DNA of 64,000 nt from Apostichopus japonicus (GCF_037975245.1 NC_092577.1:24797398-24861397), one strand, 5' to 3'. Counted from the stretch's first letter, positions 48,501 to 60,599 are shown. Notes: generated by a model not told the origin, from the letters alone. Program-made: numbers and translations.

Positions 48501-50468
48501 GTGCATGGAAATGCAAGTTCACTTGTTTGGCATTTTAAAAACAAACATGCTCTTTTAGCTGGCAGAATGTTTACCCGTCCAGTAGCCTGTGGCCAAGATG
48601 GCTGTTTACAGACATTCAGATATTCAACTGCTCTCAAAAGGCATGTTGAAAGGAACCACTATATCCTTGAATTTGGTGATGTGAATGTAAATGTTGCACA
48701 TCCTGTCATTGATATAATTCAGGACGTCCCTGGCGAGGACCCTGAGGCTATTCCTCCTATCGTTGACGGTGGTAATGAACATGTACTTGCTAAGGAAGAT
48801 GTAAGAAAGTTGGCTGCATCAACTTTAGCTAAGTTGAAGGCATCCAGCAGTGTCGTTCAATCTACAGTTGATAATGTGGTCTCTGAAACATCAAGTTTAT
48901 TCTTTGATGTTATTAATACATTATAATTCAAAACAGCTGACTTGCTACAAGGTTTAGGGATACATGAGGATGATGATAGAAGGAAGACTGATGGATTTGT
49001 TTGCAGAACATCAATACCCATATGAGCACTTGGAAACTGCTCATGAACAACATCAATATTTTGTACAAAGTGGCTATTTTATTAAACCACGTGAAATACC
49101 ATTCGCTGTTGCATATTACCCTCGCAATAATGCAGAAACTGGTCATGTTGTTCAAGTAGCAAAGCATGTTACCATCCAATGCATTCCGCTGCATGATCTT
49201 TTAAAATGTGTTTTGGAAAGTAAGGGATTCATTCATGAGAACTGTTTGCCACTACCAGCCTAGTAATGATGGAGTGATGCGGAATTTTCACGATGGAAAG
49301 TTCTGTCAAAATCATGAGTTCTTCTGTAACCAATTGAACATCAAACTTCTTTTGTACACTGATGAGTGCGAGATTACCAATCCGCTAGGCTCGAAGGCAG
49401 GTTTGCATAAAATTGGAGTAATATATTGCACCATACTAAATTTACCCCCTCAGTTTCGTTCTTCTCTGTGTAACTGTTTTCTTGTGGCATTGTACAATGC
49501 TGGAGATGTGAAAACTTATGAATTTCATCCTATTTTACAACCTCTCGTGAATGACTTACAGATGCTTCACAGAGATGGATTGCAAATAACAACAGATGCA
49601 TTTGAGGGGATTCTTCACATTAGTGTCGCTCAAGTTGCTGTGGATAACGTAGGTATGAATGGAACCTGTGGCTTTGTGGAGAGTTTCGTCAGCAATCACC
49701 ATTGCAGAATGCATAGGAATGATATGCAAAATGCATCAGTATCAAAGCCTGAGCTACTTCGCAACTTTAATAATTATAATGAAGATGTTCGTCGTAATGA
49801 CACATCCTCTACCGGTGTCAAAATTCCATGCCTTTTAAATGATCTGGCACACTTCCATGTAACAACTAATTATGCACCTGATTTAATGCATGACTTACTG
49901 GAAGGCATATGTGGTCTTGAAGTGTATGTTGTTTTAGGAAATTTAATGCAGGATGGATTCTTTCATCCTGACTTACTTAATAGCAGAATCACTAGTTTTG
50001 ACTATGCACCTTTTGATTCCAAAAACAAGCCTTTCCCAATATCCCGCAACAAAGTTCAGAACCCATACAGGCCAGATGTGGTGTCTTACACGTTATCTTC
50101 CTCTTATGATTGGAGACAAAGTTCCGGAGGGTAACACTCACCTGGAACTGATTCTTATTCTTTTGGAATGTATGGACTTCATCTTCGGCCCAGAAGTTAC
50201 AGCAGATGAAACAGTTTCTTGAACATGTTATTGAAGACCATCATAATCATTTTTTGAATCTATATCCAGATCGAAATTTGAAGCATAAACACCACTTCAT
50301 GACCCACTATCCACAATAGATGCAAATACTAGGACCATTGATCAATTATTGGACAATGAGGTTTGAAGCCAAACATAGATTCTTCAAACCGTCTTGCTCA
50401 CATAATTTGCAATTACCGGAACATACTAAAGACTGTGAGCGAACGACAGCAAATGTTCCTCTGTTATA
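48501..50468 (+). pseudogene. C2H2 + Tnp2-like transposase segment
   Basis: The first part has a C2H2 finger, VACGQDGCLQTFRYSTALKRHVERNH, at about 48585-48660. An acidic linker follows. After a stop near 48927 and shifts near 48970 and 49255, the Tnp2-like core is found: TDECEITNPLGSKAGLHKIGVIYCTILNLPP (about 49360-49450), PLVNDLQMLHRDGL, DNVGMNGTCGFVESF, NYAPDLMHDLLEGI (about 49870-49910). After another shift near 50110 come KHHFMTHYPQ and MRFEAKHRFFK, then NRLAHIICNYRNILK near 50390. The order matches EnSpm/CACTA Tnp2-like proteins of animals. The frame is cut at about 50468 by the CR1-like LINE and resumes near 52330. Several stops and shifts make it non-functional. Confidence 0.7.
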
Positions 50469-52325
50469 ACATCATCATAATAAGAATAATAAACAGTTCT
50501 TATTAAGCGCCCGTAAGAGAAGTCTCAGGGCGCTTTACAAATAAAAAGGTCCAAAAATACATAAAGAATACAAGTCAAACACACAGCAAAAGAAGCATAT
50601 GACCGAATGATAAAAAGTAAAATAGCACACAAAAGGCAATAACCATGTATAAGCACTAACATGTATATACAAGAAAAAAGTGTGAAATAAAAATTGTCTC
50701 ACAATATGTACAAAGACAATCAATTACTGAGGAAAGAGATGAGTTTTCAGTTTTGTTTTAAAATTGTCCACAGAAGATGCAGTCCTGATATGTTGTGGCA
50801 AATTGTTCCATTCTGTATGAGCGGCTTCTACGAATGATCGGCGTCCATAGGCGGTGCGTGGTCGGCGAGAAGGGGGTTTGATTAGGTTCTGGGATGAAGA
50901 GCGAAGTGACCGACAAGGATTGTATCGCGTGATAAGGTCAGTTAAATATGGAGGAGCAAGCCCATGGAGACACTTGAATGTGAGCAGGTTGATCTTAAAT
51001 GCAATATGCTGTCATACTTTTTTTGTGCGCGTCACCAGTCTAGCTGCAGTATTATGGATTCTTGGCAGCTTCATGATTTCAGAGTCCGGGAGGCCGTAGA
51101 GAAGGGCATTGCAGTTGTCTAAACGCGAGGTGACATAGGCGTGAACCAGTTTCTCGGTTGTATCCTGATTGAGATAATGTCTAATCCTTCCGATGCTTCT
51201 GATGGCGTTAGTTGCGTTCCGACAGACGTTATTAACATGTTCCCTCCTAGTTAGCTGACTATCTAAAATAACTCCCAGATTGCGCGCAGAGGAGGTTGGT
51301 TCTACGTTAGTGTCACCTACCCTAATTCAAGATAAGGGCGTCGCCTTCATGTTTCGCGATGTGACATGAATCACTTCAGTTTTGCTGTCATTTAACTCAA
51401 GTTTGTAGCGTACAGTCCATGTCGGCAAGACATTGTTCAAGTTTGGATTGGACATAGAAACGTCTCTGTTTGAAGGATTCATAGAAATATGCAGATGTGT
51501 GTCATCTGCGTATGTCTTTGATCGGAGCGCTATACATTGTAAAGATAACAGGTCCTGCTACCGATCCCTGCGGTATGCCGCAGTCCATTAGAAGCGCGTC
51601 GGAGAGTGCAGTCTCAACAGCAACAGCTTGCTTGCGGTTTTCAAGGTAGGAAACAAAGCAGTCCAGCGCCTTATCCGTGATTCCATATCGCTCCTCAAAA
51701 GCGGCCGAGAAATCTAAGAGAACCAGTACCGCCTCGTCGCCTCTGTCAACAGTCTGCAGGAGGTCGTTGCACACGCGGAGAAGTGCAGTCCCTGTACTGC
51801 AGCCTTCCCGATAAGCGGAATGTTTGTTGCTCTGAAGCCAATTTTCTTTAAGATAGGCTTGAAGTTGACTTACAACGACACGTTCCAAGAGTTGAGTCAA
51901 ACCTTAAGTTTGATATAGGACGATAGTTCTTCATGTCCTCACAGTCAAGCGATAATTTTTTTATCACAGGTTTGACACGAGCAACTCTATAAGCATCTGG
52001 AAATTGCCCAGAGGATAGCGAATTGTTGATAATCTTTGTGATAATTGGCAAAAGATCATCAAACAAGTACATCAGTAGCGACATTGGCAGCGGATCAAGG
52101 CTGCATGTCTTTTTCGAAGACTTCATCACAAGGGCGCGCACTTCATCCTCCGAAACCTCTTGAAATTGGACAAGAGAGGAGTCACATTGGTCTGTAACAT
52201 TCACTGAAGCAGAAGTGGATGCATTGTTAAGAGATGTCCGAAGTTTACGAATCTTTTGATCAAAGAAGTTGACAAATTCAACATGATCGGTGGAGTAGAT
52301 CTTGTGCACAAAGATGTTGAGGTGG
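50469..52325 (-). mobile_element. CR1/L2-like LINE, 5'-truncated, inside the Tnp2-like gene
   Basis: The 3' end lies at the low-coordinate side: a short ATC/ATA-rich tail (50469-50495), then the inverse of a TTTGTAAAGCGCCC-type 3' UTR. Minus-strand coding: VKPVIKKL...NYRPISNL at about 51905-51985; LLERVVVSQLQAYL, VLLDFSAAF (RT motif A), CGIPQGSVAGPVIFTMYSAPI (motif B) at about 51520-51900; YADDTHLHI (catalytic motif) at about 51490; and a long RT thumb/C-terminal region to about 50735. Stops and shifts are frequent. There is no endonuclease, so the copy is 5'-truncated. No target duplication was found at the borders, which are good to a few bases on the tail side and about 20 bases on the other. 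Confidence 0.75.
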
Positions 52326-52645
52326 GGCGTGGTTGTTCAACCATATTAGTATCACTGGCTCGAGCAGAATTCCTGGGAACTTCTAGGGAACTTGGTATGC
52401 ATATGTTTGAGGAGGTCTTTATTGCCAAATGGAGCATTGTTCATGGAGTCAAGTACTGCAAAAACCTATTAGTTGTCACTGGCAAATGTGATCAAGAGGA
52501 GCCAATATTTCAGCAGATCATCTTTGTCATCTGTATTGACAAATGGTGTCAAATTGGTCGCAGAGTCTTTGGATACTGTAAAATATCATACATACTTATG
52601 CTCTACAACAGATTGCAGAACCTGCTTGGTCTGTCATATCAGTAA
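52326..52645 (+). pseudogene. C-terminal continuation of the Tnp2-like gene
   Basis: The open frame reads VSLARAEFLGTSRELGMHMF, then AKWSIVHGVKYCKNLLVVTG with EEPIFQQIIFVI, ending at TAA about 52643. These are the conserved C-terminal blocks (W.I.HG..Y / EE.P.F..I) that follow the NYRNILK region in this protein family. The CR1-like LINE therefore lies inside one gene rather than between two. Confidence 0.6.
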
Positions 52646-52884
52646 ACAACCTGTACGACCGTCAACCCTACCATGCAGCAAAATCATACAGAAGAGGTTA
52701 TAGCGCTTACACAGGTTAAATCTCTGACCAAGGTGGCTAAATCCTGACGAGACCAAAATCACAGCACGCACCACGGCGCACACACACAGAAATATTTTCT
52801 GAGTTCTCTGTACGCATTGACTTTGCACAGGAATGAGATCTCAAAAGAAAATGAAGTTCGTGATATTGATTCAACACCATGTTC

Positions 52885-53468
52885 GTGAGGCGTTGCAAAT
52901 GTTCGAAGCCCCCAGTCCCAAGCCCCCCCCCCACACGGTATGGTACTCAAACTTCATGAACGTCTAGCTGGTACATACGAAATTTGGGTCAGGACTTAGT
53001 TTGGGTCAAATCCTTCTTTTCCATGGCGCACGGGGCCCGAAACACATGCCAGATATGCGAATTCTGTTTTGGACAGTAAAAAAATGAAACAGCTCCCATT
53101 GACTTTGTGTTAGCTCCGTGAGGCGTTGCAAAAGTTCAAAGCCCCCAGTTCCACGCCCCCAAGATATGGTACTCAAACTTCATGAACGTCTAGCTGGTAC
53201 ATACGAAATTTGGGTCAGGACTTAGTTTGGGTCAAATCCTTCTTTTCCATGGCGCACGGGGCCCGAAACACATGCCAAATATGCCAATTCTGTTTTGGAC
53301 TTAGTAACAAAATGAAACGGCTCCCATTGACTTTGTGTTAGCTCCGTGAGGCGTTGCAAATGTTCAAAGCCCTCAGTACCAAGCCCCCCCCCCTCCCCCA
53401 AGGTATGGTACTCAAACCTCGTGAACACCAAGCTGGTACATACGAAATCATATATTTTCCATGGCGGA
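52885..53468. repeat. tandem repeat, about 230-bp unit, about 2.5 copies
   Basis: GTGAGGCGTTGCAAA starts at 52885, 53119 and 53347 (periods 234 and 228). Each unit continues with TTCAAAGCCC, a C-rich tract and GGTATGGTACTCAAAC; the first two then share GTCAGGACTTAGTTTGGG and GGCGCACGGGGCCCGAAACA. The last unit is shortened. Confidence 0.9.
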
Positions 53469-53499
53469 TAATCTAATTCTATAAAAATCATTCTTAGCA

Positions 53500-54268
53500 A
53501 CTGAATATTACGCCAACTATGTTAACAACATTACATTCCTATATGGATATTAAATTGATATATGAACATGTTTATCTTCAGTTTATAAATATATACATTT
53601 TAGCATAGGATGCGTATGCCCCTATACCCCCCTCCCCTTATGCATTTTGTGTTTGTGTGTGTCGTTCTGAGATATTTTAAGTCAACCTTTGTATGTGTAA
53701 AATTGTGGCTACGCTGTAATAAGTATTCAATTCATATATGAAATTATTTTGGCTATACCCCCACACCACACAATCGTTAAAGCGACAACAAATAAACAGT
53801 TTCATTAATTGTTTTCCACCAGCCCACATCCGTTGCTTTGCTTGTTTTAAATCAGCCAATCTTCACAAAGCCTATCAAAGTTGAGGAATTGAGGTAAATC
53901 AGATAAACAGTTTCCGGTGTTTTCAGCAGTCCACGTCCGTAGTTTTGCTTCCTTTTAGTGTCGGCATTCTTTGCGAACCCAAGTATAAAAGAGGTCTATT
54001 AAACAATTTGCACATGTGTAATTTATTCGTATTAAATCAAATTACTATGAAAGGGATTCAATTTTTTTCTTATTGCCAGTAATTTTAAAATTGGAATAAC
54101 ACAAACTGAGTCTGTGGAAACTTCGTACAATCGTTCAGATAAAGACAACTTTTTTTCTTATGATTCGTTGAAAGATAATGTTTTTTTGTAATAAAAAAGT
54201 ATTATTGGTATAGTGTACGGAACAGCATTTAATTCCTACAAAGAGGAAGTCCTACTCGTGACTCTCCA
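53500..54268. other. non-coding AT-rich DNA
   Basis: No gene found. The 5' terminal repeat of the Merlin element downstream should lie here, but I could not identify it. Confidence 0.35.
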
Positions 54269-54979
54269 ATGAAGTTAACTCCATGTGTTGATCGAAAGGA
54301 TGGCTTGCGATGGGAATGTAGAAAATATGGAAATAAGAAACATCGTACCGAAAGGAGCATAAGAAAAGGAAGTTGGTTTGACAATTCGAATTTGTCTTTA
54401 CAAGAAACTTTGACTTTGACTTATTGGTGGTGTGAAGGCTTAACGGAAGCTCAAATATCTCGTCAATTAGGTCTAGGCAGCCATACAATTGTAGACTGGG
54501 ACATGTTTTGTAGGGAAACGTGTGAGGTTACCCTCGAAAATGAACTTTCAACAAATAAAATTGGAGGCCCCGGCAAAATTGTTCAAATAGACGAATCAAA
54601 GATTGGAAAACGCAAGTACTACAAAGGACACAGAGTTCCAAGGTCAGTGGGTATTTGGTGGAATAGAGCAAGATTGTACAAAATGTTTCATTGTTACCGT
54701 CGAAGATCGTAGTCAGGCTACATTAATACCATTGATAGGAAAGTACATTGAAAAGGGGTCAGTGATAATTTCTGATTGTTGGAAGGGCTACATTAAGCTA
54801 TGAAAGCATGGTTATGAACATAAAACTGGCAACCATTCCGAAGAATTTGTAAACAAAGAAGGATTTCACACCAATAAAATACAGGGCCACTGGCGCCAAA
54901 TGAAGAGTCACCTTCCTACTCACGGTCGAAAGAAGTATCACTACTCCTCCTACACTGTAAAAAATTACTGTATAATTTA

Positions 54980-57750
54980 CAGTAGTTCCGCAGTATAAAA
55001 TACAATTGTCAACAGGTAATTTCAAAAACAGCTGGTGTACTGTATTCATATCAACTTTACGCGTACGACGTACGTATACGTCATAGTATATACTGCACCG
55101 CCGCTAGCTAGCTGCGATACATATATACACTCTGTACCGGACCCCGTCGCATGTGTACTCGTACTCACACGTCGTGTCGACCGAATTCCGTTCAGTCTCA
55201 GACTAGCTAGCCGTTATTTAAGGTAAGGAATGAGTTGAAATCTTTTATGAAATTGTCCCTTTCGATACGTACAAACACATCACTGACTTTTTTCCGTATC
55301 GTACATATTTGGTGCAACAATTCACTGGCTAAATAGTAGCACTAGGCTACACACTGCATGACGCTGTTATCGGGGCAAACTTAAGCCTAGGCTTTTCTGC
55401 TCTGTTAATTGACTGTTTATACAGGTGAATTAGTGTGTTAGGCTATTCGTAGTAAGTTTTCCCGCCAAGGTGCGGCGTTGGCCTGTACTACTAGTACTAC
55501 TAGTCTGTAGTAAATATCGCCCTTGCCTTTGGTATAAAGTGAAATTATTTCAAATTCAAACGATATTCTCGGTCTATTATATGAACTATTCGAACTTGAG
55601 ATTTGGATTGAACTAGCTAGGCCGAATTCTACTTTGTCATACAGTATGCTTGACAAACTGGTGAGAATAATAGTTAATAGTATTAACAAATCGTGGGTTA
55701 TTTCTAAGTTTCTTTAATATGCTAACATAGTAGTTCTAAAGGAATAGTAGTACTAGTTTATCCATCACTAGCCTCTATCAGATCACTTGCATGCATTAAT
55801 AAAATGATCACCCCATGTTAATTATGGTGAAATTTGAGAAAATAATTACAATAGGGCAGCGTGTGCTGACGTCACTTTTCAGCAATTCACCGGATTTCTG
55901 CCGGTGAGCACACACTTACCTACAGCGAGATAGCTTACAAATAATGGCTTTTGCTAAGTGAAAAAATGTTTCCTGACATACTTGATTCCGAAATCCCAAA
56001 CGATAAGTGTTTAGTAGCATATAACTACACAAATATATGACATTATTTGAAATTTCAACTTGTAAATAAGAATATTTTAGCTCTGTCGATCAAGCTAGGC
56101 CACAGTAACTTAGTGTCAGTGAACGTAGACCGTTTGTTTTCACCGGCTGATAGTACGGCGGGTTGGGTACAGTTGTCCTGGTAACAGCATTGTTCAAAGA
56201 AGTCCGCCCTGCCCTATAGTATTACTAACTTCAGATGGCAGCAGGTCGTCTGTTTCGCCCCACACTTGAGAAGCGTGCGTTAGCGCCCGGATGTAAAGTG
56301 AAATAATTTCGTAATATGTTAACAGGTTCATAGAAAAAAAATACTGAACATTTATACAAAATTATGTTACTCATTTTGTCAGGAAATAATATCCAAAAAT
56401 GACAGTTTAGCTAAGGATGAAGATGAATGGGAGAAATTTTAGTAACATTTCATGGCACGCTGTGGGAATTTTAGTATCATAACTTGTACCGATGAAAACA
56501 GTACTGTGAATTTCAGTCCTAAAGACATGTCACGAATATGATTTTTTTTCAGACTGGTTCATAGTTGATGCCAAAAATGTTGAATAATCAACTTTTTACC
56601 AGTGATTAGGGGGCACTCATAGATGAGGTCCCACACAAGGGGGTGGGTTGGTAGTTTGAACTGTGTGAACTGCGTGGTGGAGGGGTGGGGAGGAGGCAAA
56701 TACAAATTACCCTAACTCAGGGTTTATAGCTTGTGAAGTACATGAATGAAAAAGAAATGTTTTTTTAATCCCTCTTTAGTCTTCTTTACTGTACTCCAAT
56801 TGTTCAAGGTGTATTTGGAATGATCATTTGTACAATGTAGGTAGTGCAGTGTAGGGCTGTTGGCAATTAACGATAAACTGTTATTCGTTCGTTTTGTAGC
56901 AATTACGATAAACAAAAGAACTGTAGCGAATATCATTAGTGCCGATAATTTTGCGATCTCCAATTGTCCATTGAAAAAAATATGTTAGGCCTACGTCTAA
57001 TTTTACTGTCTGCAGTGGCGGCGCTACGGGGGGGGGGGTGGGGGGTTGGCGCGGGAGCACAGCCTCAGATTGCGCGATTCCCCCATTTCGCTGCTAATAA
57101 TGCGAACCGTAGTTGTTACTATAACCAGTAAAAGTGATATCGCTGAATGCGTAGCCTGCGCTCTAATATGCAAATAGTAGGCTATAGGGCTGTTGATTTA
57201 CGAATAATTTACTATTCGGTAATCGCTACGCATTATTCGAACGATTAATTGTTTCCATACGTAACAATTCCGCGAATGTGAAGATTGCGCAATATAATGG
57301 AAAATCCCGCGAATTTAAAGATTGCGCAACACAACGGAAAATCTTGTTTCTGCTGCCCAACTGTGTACACATGCAAAATGCTTTAATATACGTCCTGAAC
57401 GTGTGTTCCCGGCATCCCATTACCATTTGTTACAGAAGTCCTATTTTTATGTAAAAAAAAGAAGATAAATATGTACACTAAAGACCACTCTACTACTGCT
57501 CAGTGATTGATGCGATTTCTTGATTCTGGTGAATAGTTGAGGGCACTGATAGCAAAAGCACAATTGCACGAGCTACAATTTGGAACAATAATGGGGTCAA
57601 TAACTTACGGGACACTAAAGAAAAAAATCTAAATGATTTAAGGTCACTAAGTCTGTAGGCTGCAGTGTATTTCATCAATATGTTATAAGGTTCGTCAGAA
57701 TCAAGGCCTCCTGTTTTGATTTGCATTTCTCTTTCATTTAATTTTCTATT
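54980..57750. other. EnSpm interior without recognised genes
   Basis: AT-rich DNA. A GGCGGCGCTACGGGGGGG tract near 57018 resembles a hAT terminus without a visible partner. TAGGGCTGTTG occurs twice (56855, 57184), each followed by TTATTCG-type sequence. Confidence 0.4.
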
Positions 57751-58152
57751 TCAGCCTACAACCACTAAAGATGATGTAGACAGGCAGAAGGATCTTCCAA
57801 ACACTCCATTCCTGATTGCTTGTAGAATAAGATTGATTTTAACTCAACCTTTTGTCAACCTAAAGGCTGTATTGAAAATTCATTAGCTAATACGAAATAA
57901 TATTTACCAAACTGTTTCAGATCACTAATAAAAAAATGAGACCTAAAAATTATTTCGAAGCTGTGACATGCTTCACTTCAAATTGAAATGACAAAGACAA
58001 CAGGAGGACAAGTTGACACAAGGTTGGAAGATTTGATGGGGGTTATTTCTTGCCAATGGCGAAATTAATTTCTGCAGGCATGTGGGTGTGTGCGTCTATG
58101 ACACTTATTGTAAGCATGAAATCTGGGGAATATCAACTTGTGGGACTGTTAT

Positions 58153-58268
58153 TAGGGGTGTACCGGATAGTTCATACTATCCGGCCGGAGATCTGGCCGG
58201 ATAGTTCGTACTATCGGGTAAAATCGGGTCCGGCCGGGTCTCAAAATTTTGGATCGGGTACATCCCTA
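58153..58268. mobile_element. hAT MITE, 116 bp
   Basis: Terminal inverted repeats TAGGGGTGTACC... and ...GGTACATCCCTA are flanked by perfect 8-bp duplications ACTGTTAT (58145-58152 and 58269-58276). The inside is a GC-rich pair of GATAGTTC(A/G)TACTATC hairpins. The 8-bp duplication and TAGGGGTG start are diagnostic of hAT. It lies in an intron of the SAMD3-like gene. Confidence 0.92.
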
Positions 58269-59906
58269 ACTGTTATTATACTTAGTTCAAAAGCCTAGTT
58301 TTTTATGTTGTTTCAAGGTCACTTGAGGTCAGCAATCAATACAGTAGCCAAATCCATGCAAGAATATTGCAACTGCAGCAACCTAAAAGGATAAAAAACA
58401 GACTACCCAAAAGGAACAATATACCCAGCTGGAATCACAAATTTGTTCTTGTTCAAACGAGGTGAATGAGAAATATATTTATTCACTTTCAGGTGAGATG
58501 TTAACTGCCAAGAAATGGATGCTGGATATCGACCGCCATGTTGTTGCTGACAATATTTTGTCATTCCTGTCTGCCTTTGGAATGCTGTTTTCAGCCTACT
58601 ACTGTTTCGGAATAGAATATAATGAAGGAGCACCTACAACTTTGGACTTTTTTCAAAGGTACAGTAAACTCAGTATGTCAATAACCATGCCTGGAAAGAA
58701 AGGGCAACAATGGTGGGGGTTTTTATGCTGGAATTAGGAGCCACATTTTGAGAAAAGGGGTTCCTGGTTGGTGCACAGGTTTTGAGTGAACCAGGAGCGA
58801 ATTTGGGCGAACCAGAAGCCTTCAAAGTTGGACATGAATGGTCGATCCAATTTGAAAAAGTAGATACGAACATGTGATATGCAATTTATGAGATCGCTTG
58901 TGAATTGGGACATCTTTCAACTTCTTCCACCCCTCAAGGGAAGCTGGCTAGCCATCACACATGTTGGCACCTGCCAAACACTTCTCATATCCCTAACCAC
59001 AGAATCTTTCCACCTCAGCCCTGCTCAAATTTTTTCCACTCCCATCCAGTCCATCTCTCAGCCTGCTGCTGACGAGGCTCTCCCACAGCTGGTCAACCAT
59101 TAGCCCACACCTCGCAATAAGTAGGGTGGGATTTGCGCGACAATGGCTGAGAGGAGGCTGAAGTCTGCCCCCTTGTGTTCGCAACAGCGCGAGTCGTCAC
59201 GCGCCTGCATCCCGCTGTCCAAATTTCCGGGTACCTACTGGCAGTTTCGAGTGGCAAGGGGAAAAGGTGGGTCACATACGACCCAGACGTGGGCCTAAAG
59301 GTTATGGGTCTACATGAGCCACCTGGGTGATATATTGTAGCTCTCAGTGTCTCTAACTGATATAAAAAAGAATTGGGTGGCTCTATATGACCTTACCTGG
59401 TAAAAAGGGCCAGAAAATATCCTATCACAGTAATCAATCACAGGACCTGCCTAATTTTTTATGAGAGCCATGGATCCTGTCTAAAATTGCTATTAATCTG
59501 GAATACATTCGAAGAACTCACAGGATATCTCACAGAATGCATTGAAAAAGACAAATTTGCGCCATCATTTGAATATGAGCTAGAATAATGCTCATTTTCT
59601 TAAGGGGATTTGATTACCTGGAAAACCTTGTGGGTGGAATCGCATCGTCTACATCCATGAAAGTTGGTTTACCATCAAAACAAAACTGTGTACAACACCT
59701 GATGTATGGTTTGTATGGAGCCTAGGGCACACGTCAGGTGCTGTCGGACACAATTTGTTTTTGCCCGCAAAACTTTTGCGTGTGCCTTTGCTGTGTGCAC
59801 CCGCAAGCCGGAAACTCATCCGCATTTTTGGGTGCTGATGTCAAGCTTTGGGTAATTGTATTTAACGACAAATTTCCGGAACAGATTTCCAAGATAATAT
59901 CACTTT

Positions 59907-59990
59907 GCTCATACCAACATCATGCTGGTCAGGGCTATTTTGATTGCGCTGCATCCATCACTCTATCTGTCACTCAATCTCTCAACAAGT
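59907..59990. repeat. diverged copy of the palindromic-end repeat
   Basis: GCTCATACCAACATCATGCTGGT, then ATCACTCTATCTGTCACTCAATC, parallels 29829-29905. Three extra bases at the centre disturb the palindrome. Confidence 0.6.
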
Positions 59991-60248
59991 GTTCATAAGT
60001 GATCTCATGCATATATCCTTTGATGGATTTTGACAAAGTATTATTCTGTACACTATTATATCTGTCCATTTTTGTCCATTTTTATTCTTCAATTTTGTAG
60101 GTGTTTCTTGATGATAAATCCGGACAAAGGATCGAAACTCAAGAAAGGATATGGCACCCATCCGAAAGTACTCTCTTTGATCCAGAACGTCAGTGACTTC
60201 GAATGGGCTCTGTAGTGACAATTGTGAACATTAACAAATAGTAGCAAT

Positions 60249-60565
60249 CAGTGATGGCGCTAAGCAGCGCGATTGCGGGATTCCCGCACTTTTCTTGCCG
60301 ATCCCGCATTGGGCAAATCGTCGGGGGCAAATTTCCCCTCTTTTTGGGGGGGTGATGCTTGATTTTATCAGCTTTTAATTTGTACTACTGATGCTCAACT
60401 GTCATTTGCTAATGCATAAAACTAGTACAACATCATTTTATGTCGAAGAAGTTTAAATTTACGCTAAATTTTAGTATTCCCGCCCAAAATTTAAAACCCC
60501 CCCAAACAAAATTCGGAAGGGGGGGGGATTTTCCCCACGAAATTATGATCCTAGCGCCAACACTG
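60249..60565. mobile_element. hAT MITE, 317 bp
   Basis: Ends CAGTGATGGCGCTA... and ...TAGCGCCAACACTG are inverted repeats of each other. The flanks are perfect 8-bp duplications GTAGCAAT (60241-60248 and 60566-60573). The interior has G-rich and C-rich tracts and no coding capacity. It inserted just after the stop codon of the SAMD3-like gene. Confidence 0.92.
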
Positions 60566-60599
60566 GTAGCAATTCGTTATAATCTCACAATTTTGTGTA

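Larger units (their letters stand above)
47158..52650 (+). mobile_element. EnSpm/CACTA-like DNA transposon carrying a SAM-C2H2-Tnp2-like gene
   Basis: The left end CACTCTAAAAACG (47158) is followed by repeated TCCTGGTT words over about 150 bp, the subterminal-repeat style of EnSpm elements. Inside is a multi-exon transposase-like gene in which a CR1-like LINE has inserted. The right terminus, expected to read inversely, was not found. The 3' limit given is the end of recognisable coding sequence. Confidence 0.55.
57755..60216 (+). pseudogene. SAMD3-like / EnSpm-associated gene, C-terminal exons
   Basis: Three segments join in phase. The first is about 57755-57822 (TTTCAG acceptor; ends ...NTPFLIA at a CTT|GTAGAA donor). 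The second is 58494-58658 (CTTTCAG acceptor; LTAKKWMLDIDRHVVADNIL, FGMLFSAYYCFGIEYNEG, TTLDFFQ, donor AAAG|GTACAG). The third is 60101-60216 (TTTTGTAG acceptor; CFLMINPDKGSKLKKG, HPKVLSLIQNVSDFEW, stop TAG 60214-60216). The LF.AYY.F.IEY, DFFQR and V.SLI...DFEW blocks are the conserved C terminus of the multi-copy SAM-domain proteins linked to EnSpm elements. These exons show no visible damage, but the 5' exons are not found. A hAT MITE sits in the intron between the first two. Confidence 0.6.

Noticed and set aside
58870-59330. GC-richer stretch in the EnSpm interior as a gene
   Set aside because: Frames on both strands are short and unrelated to any motif; it may be an older repeat, but I cannot support a call.
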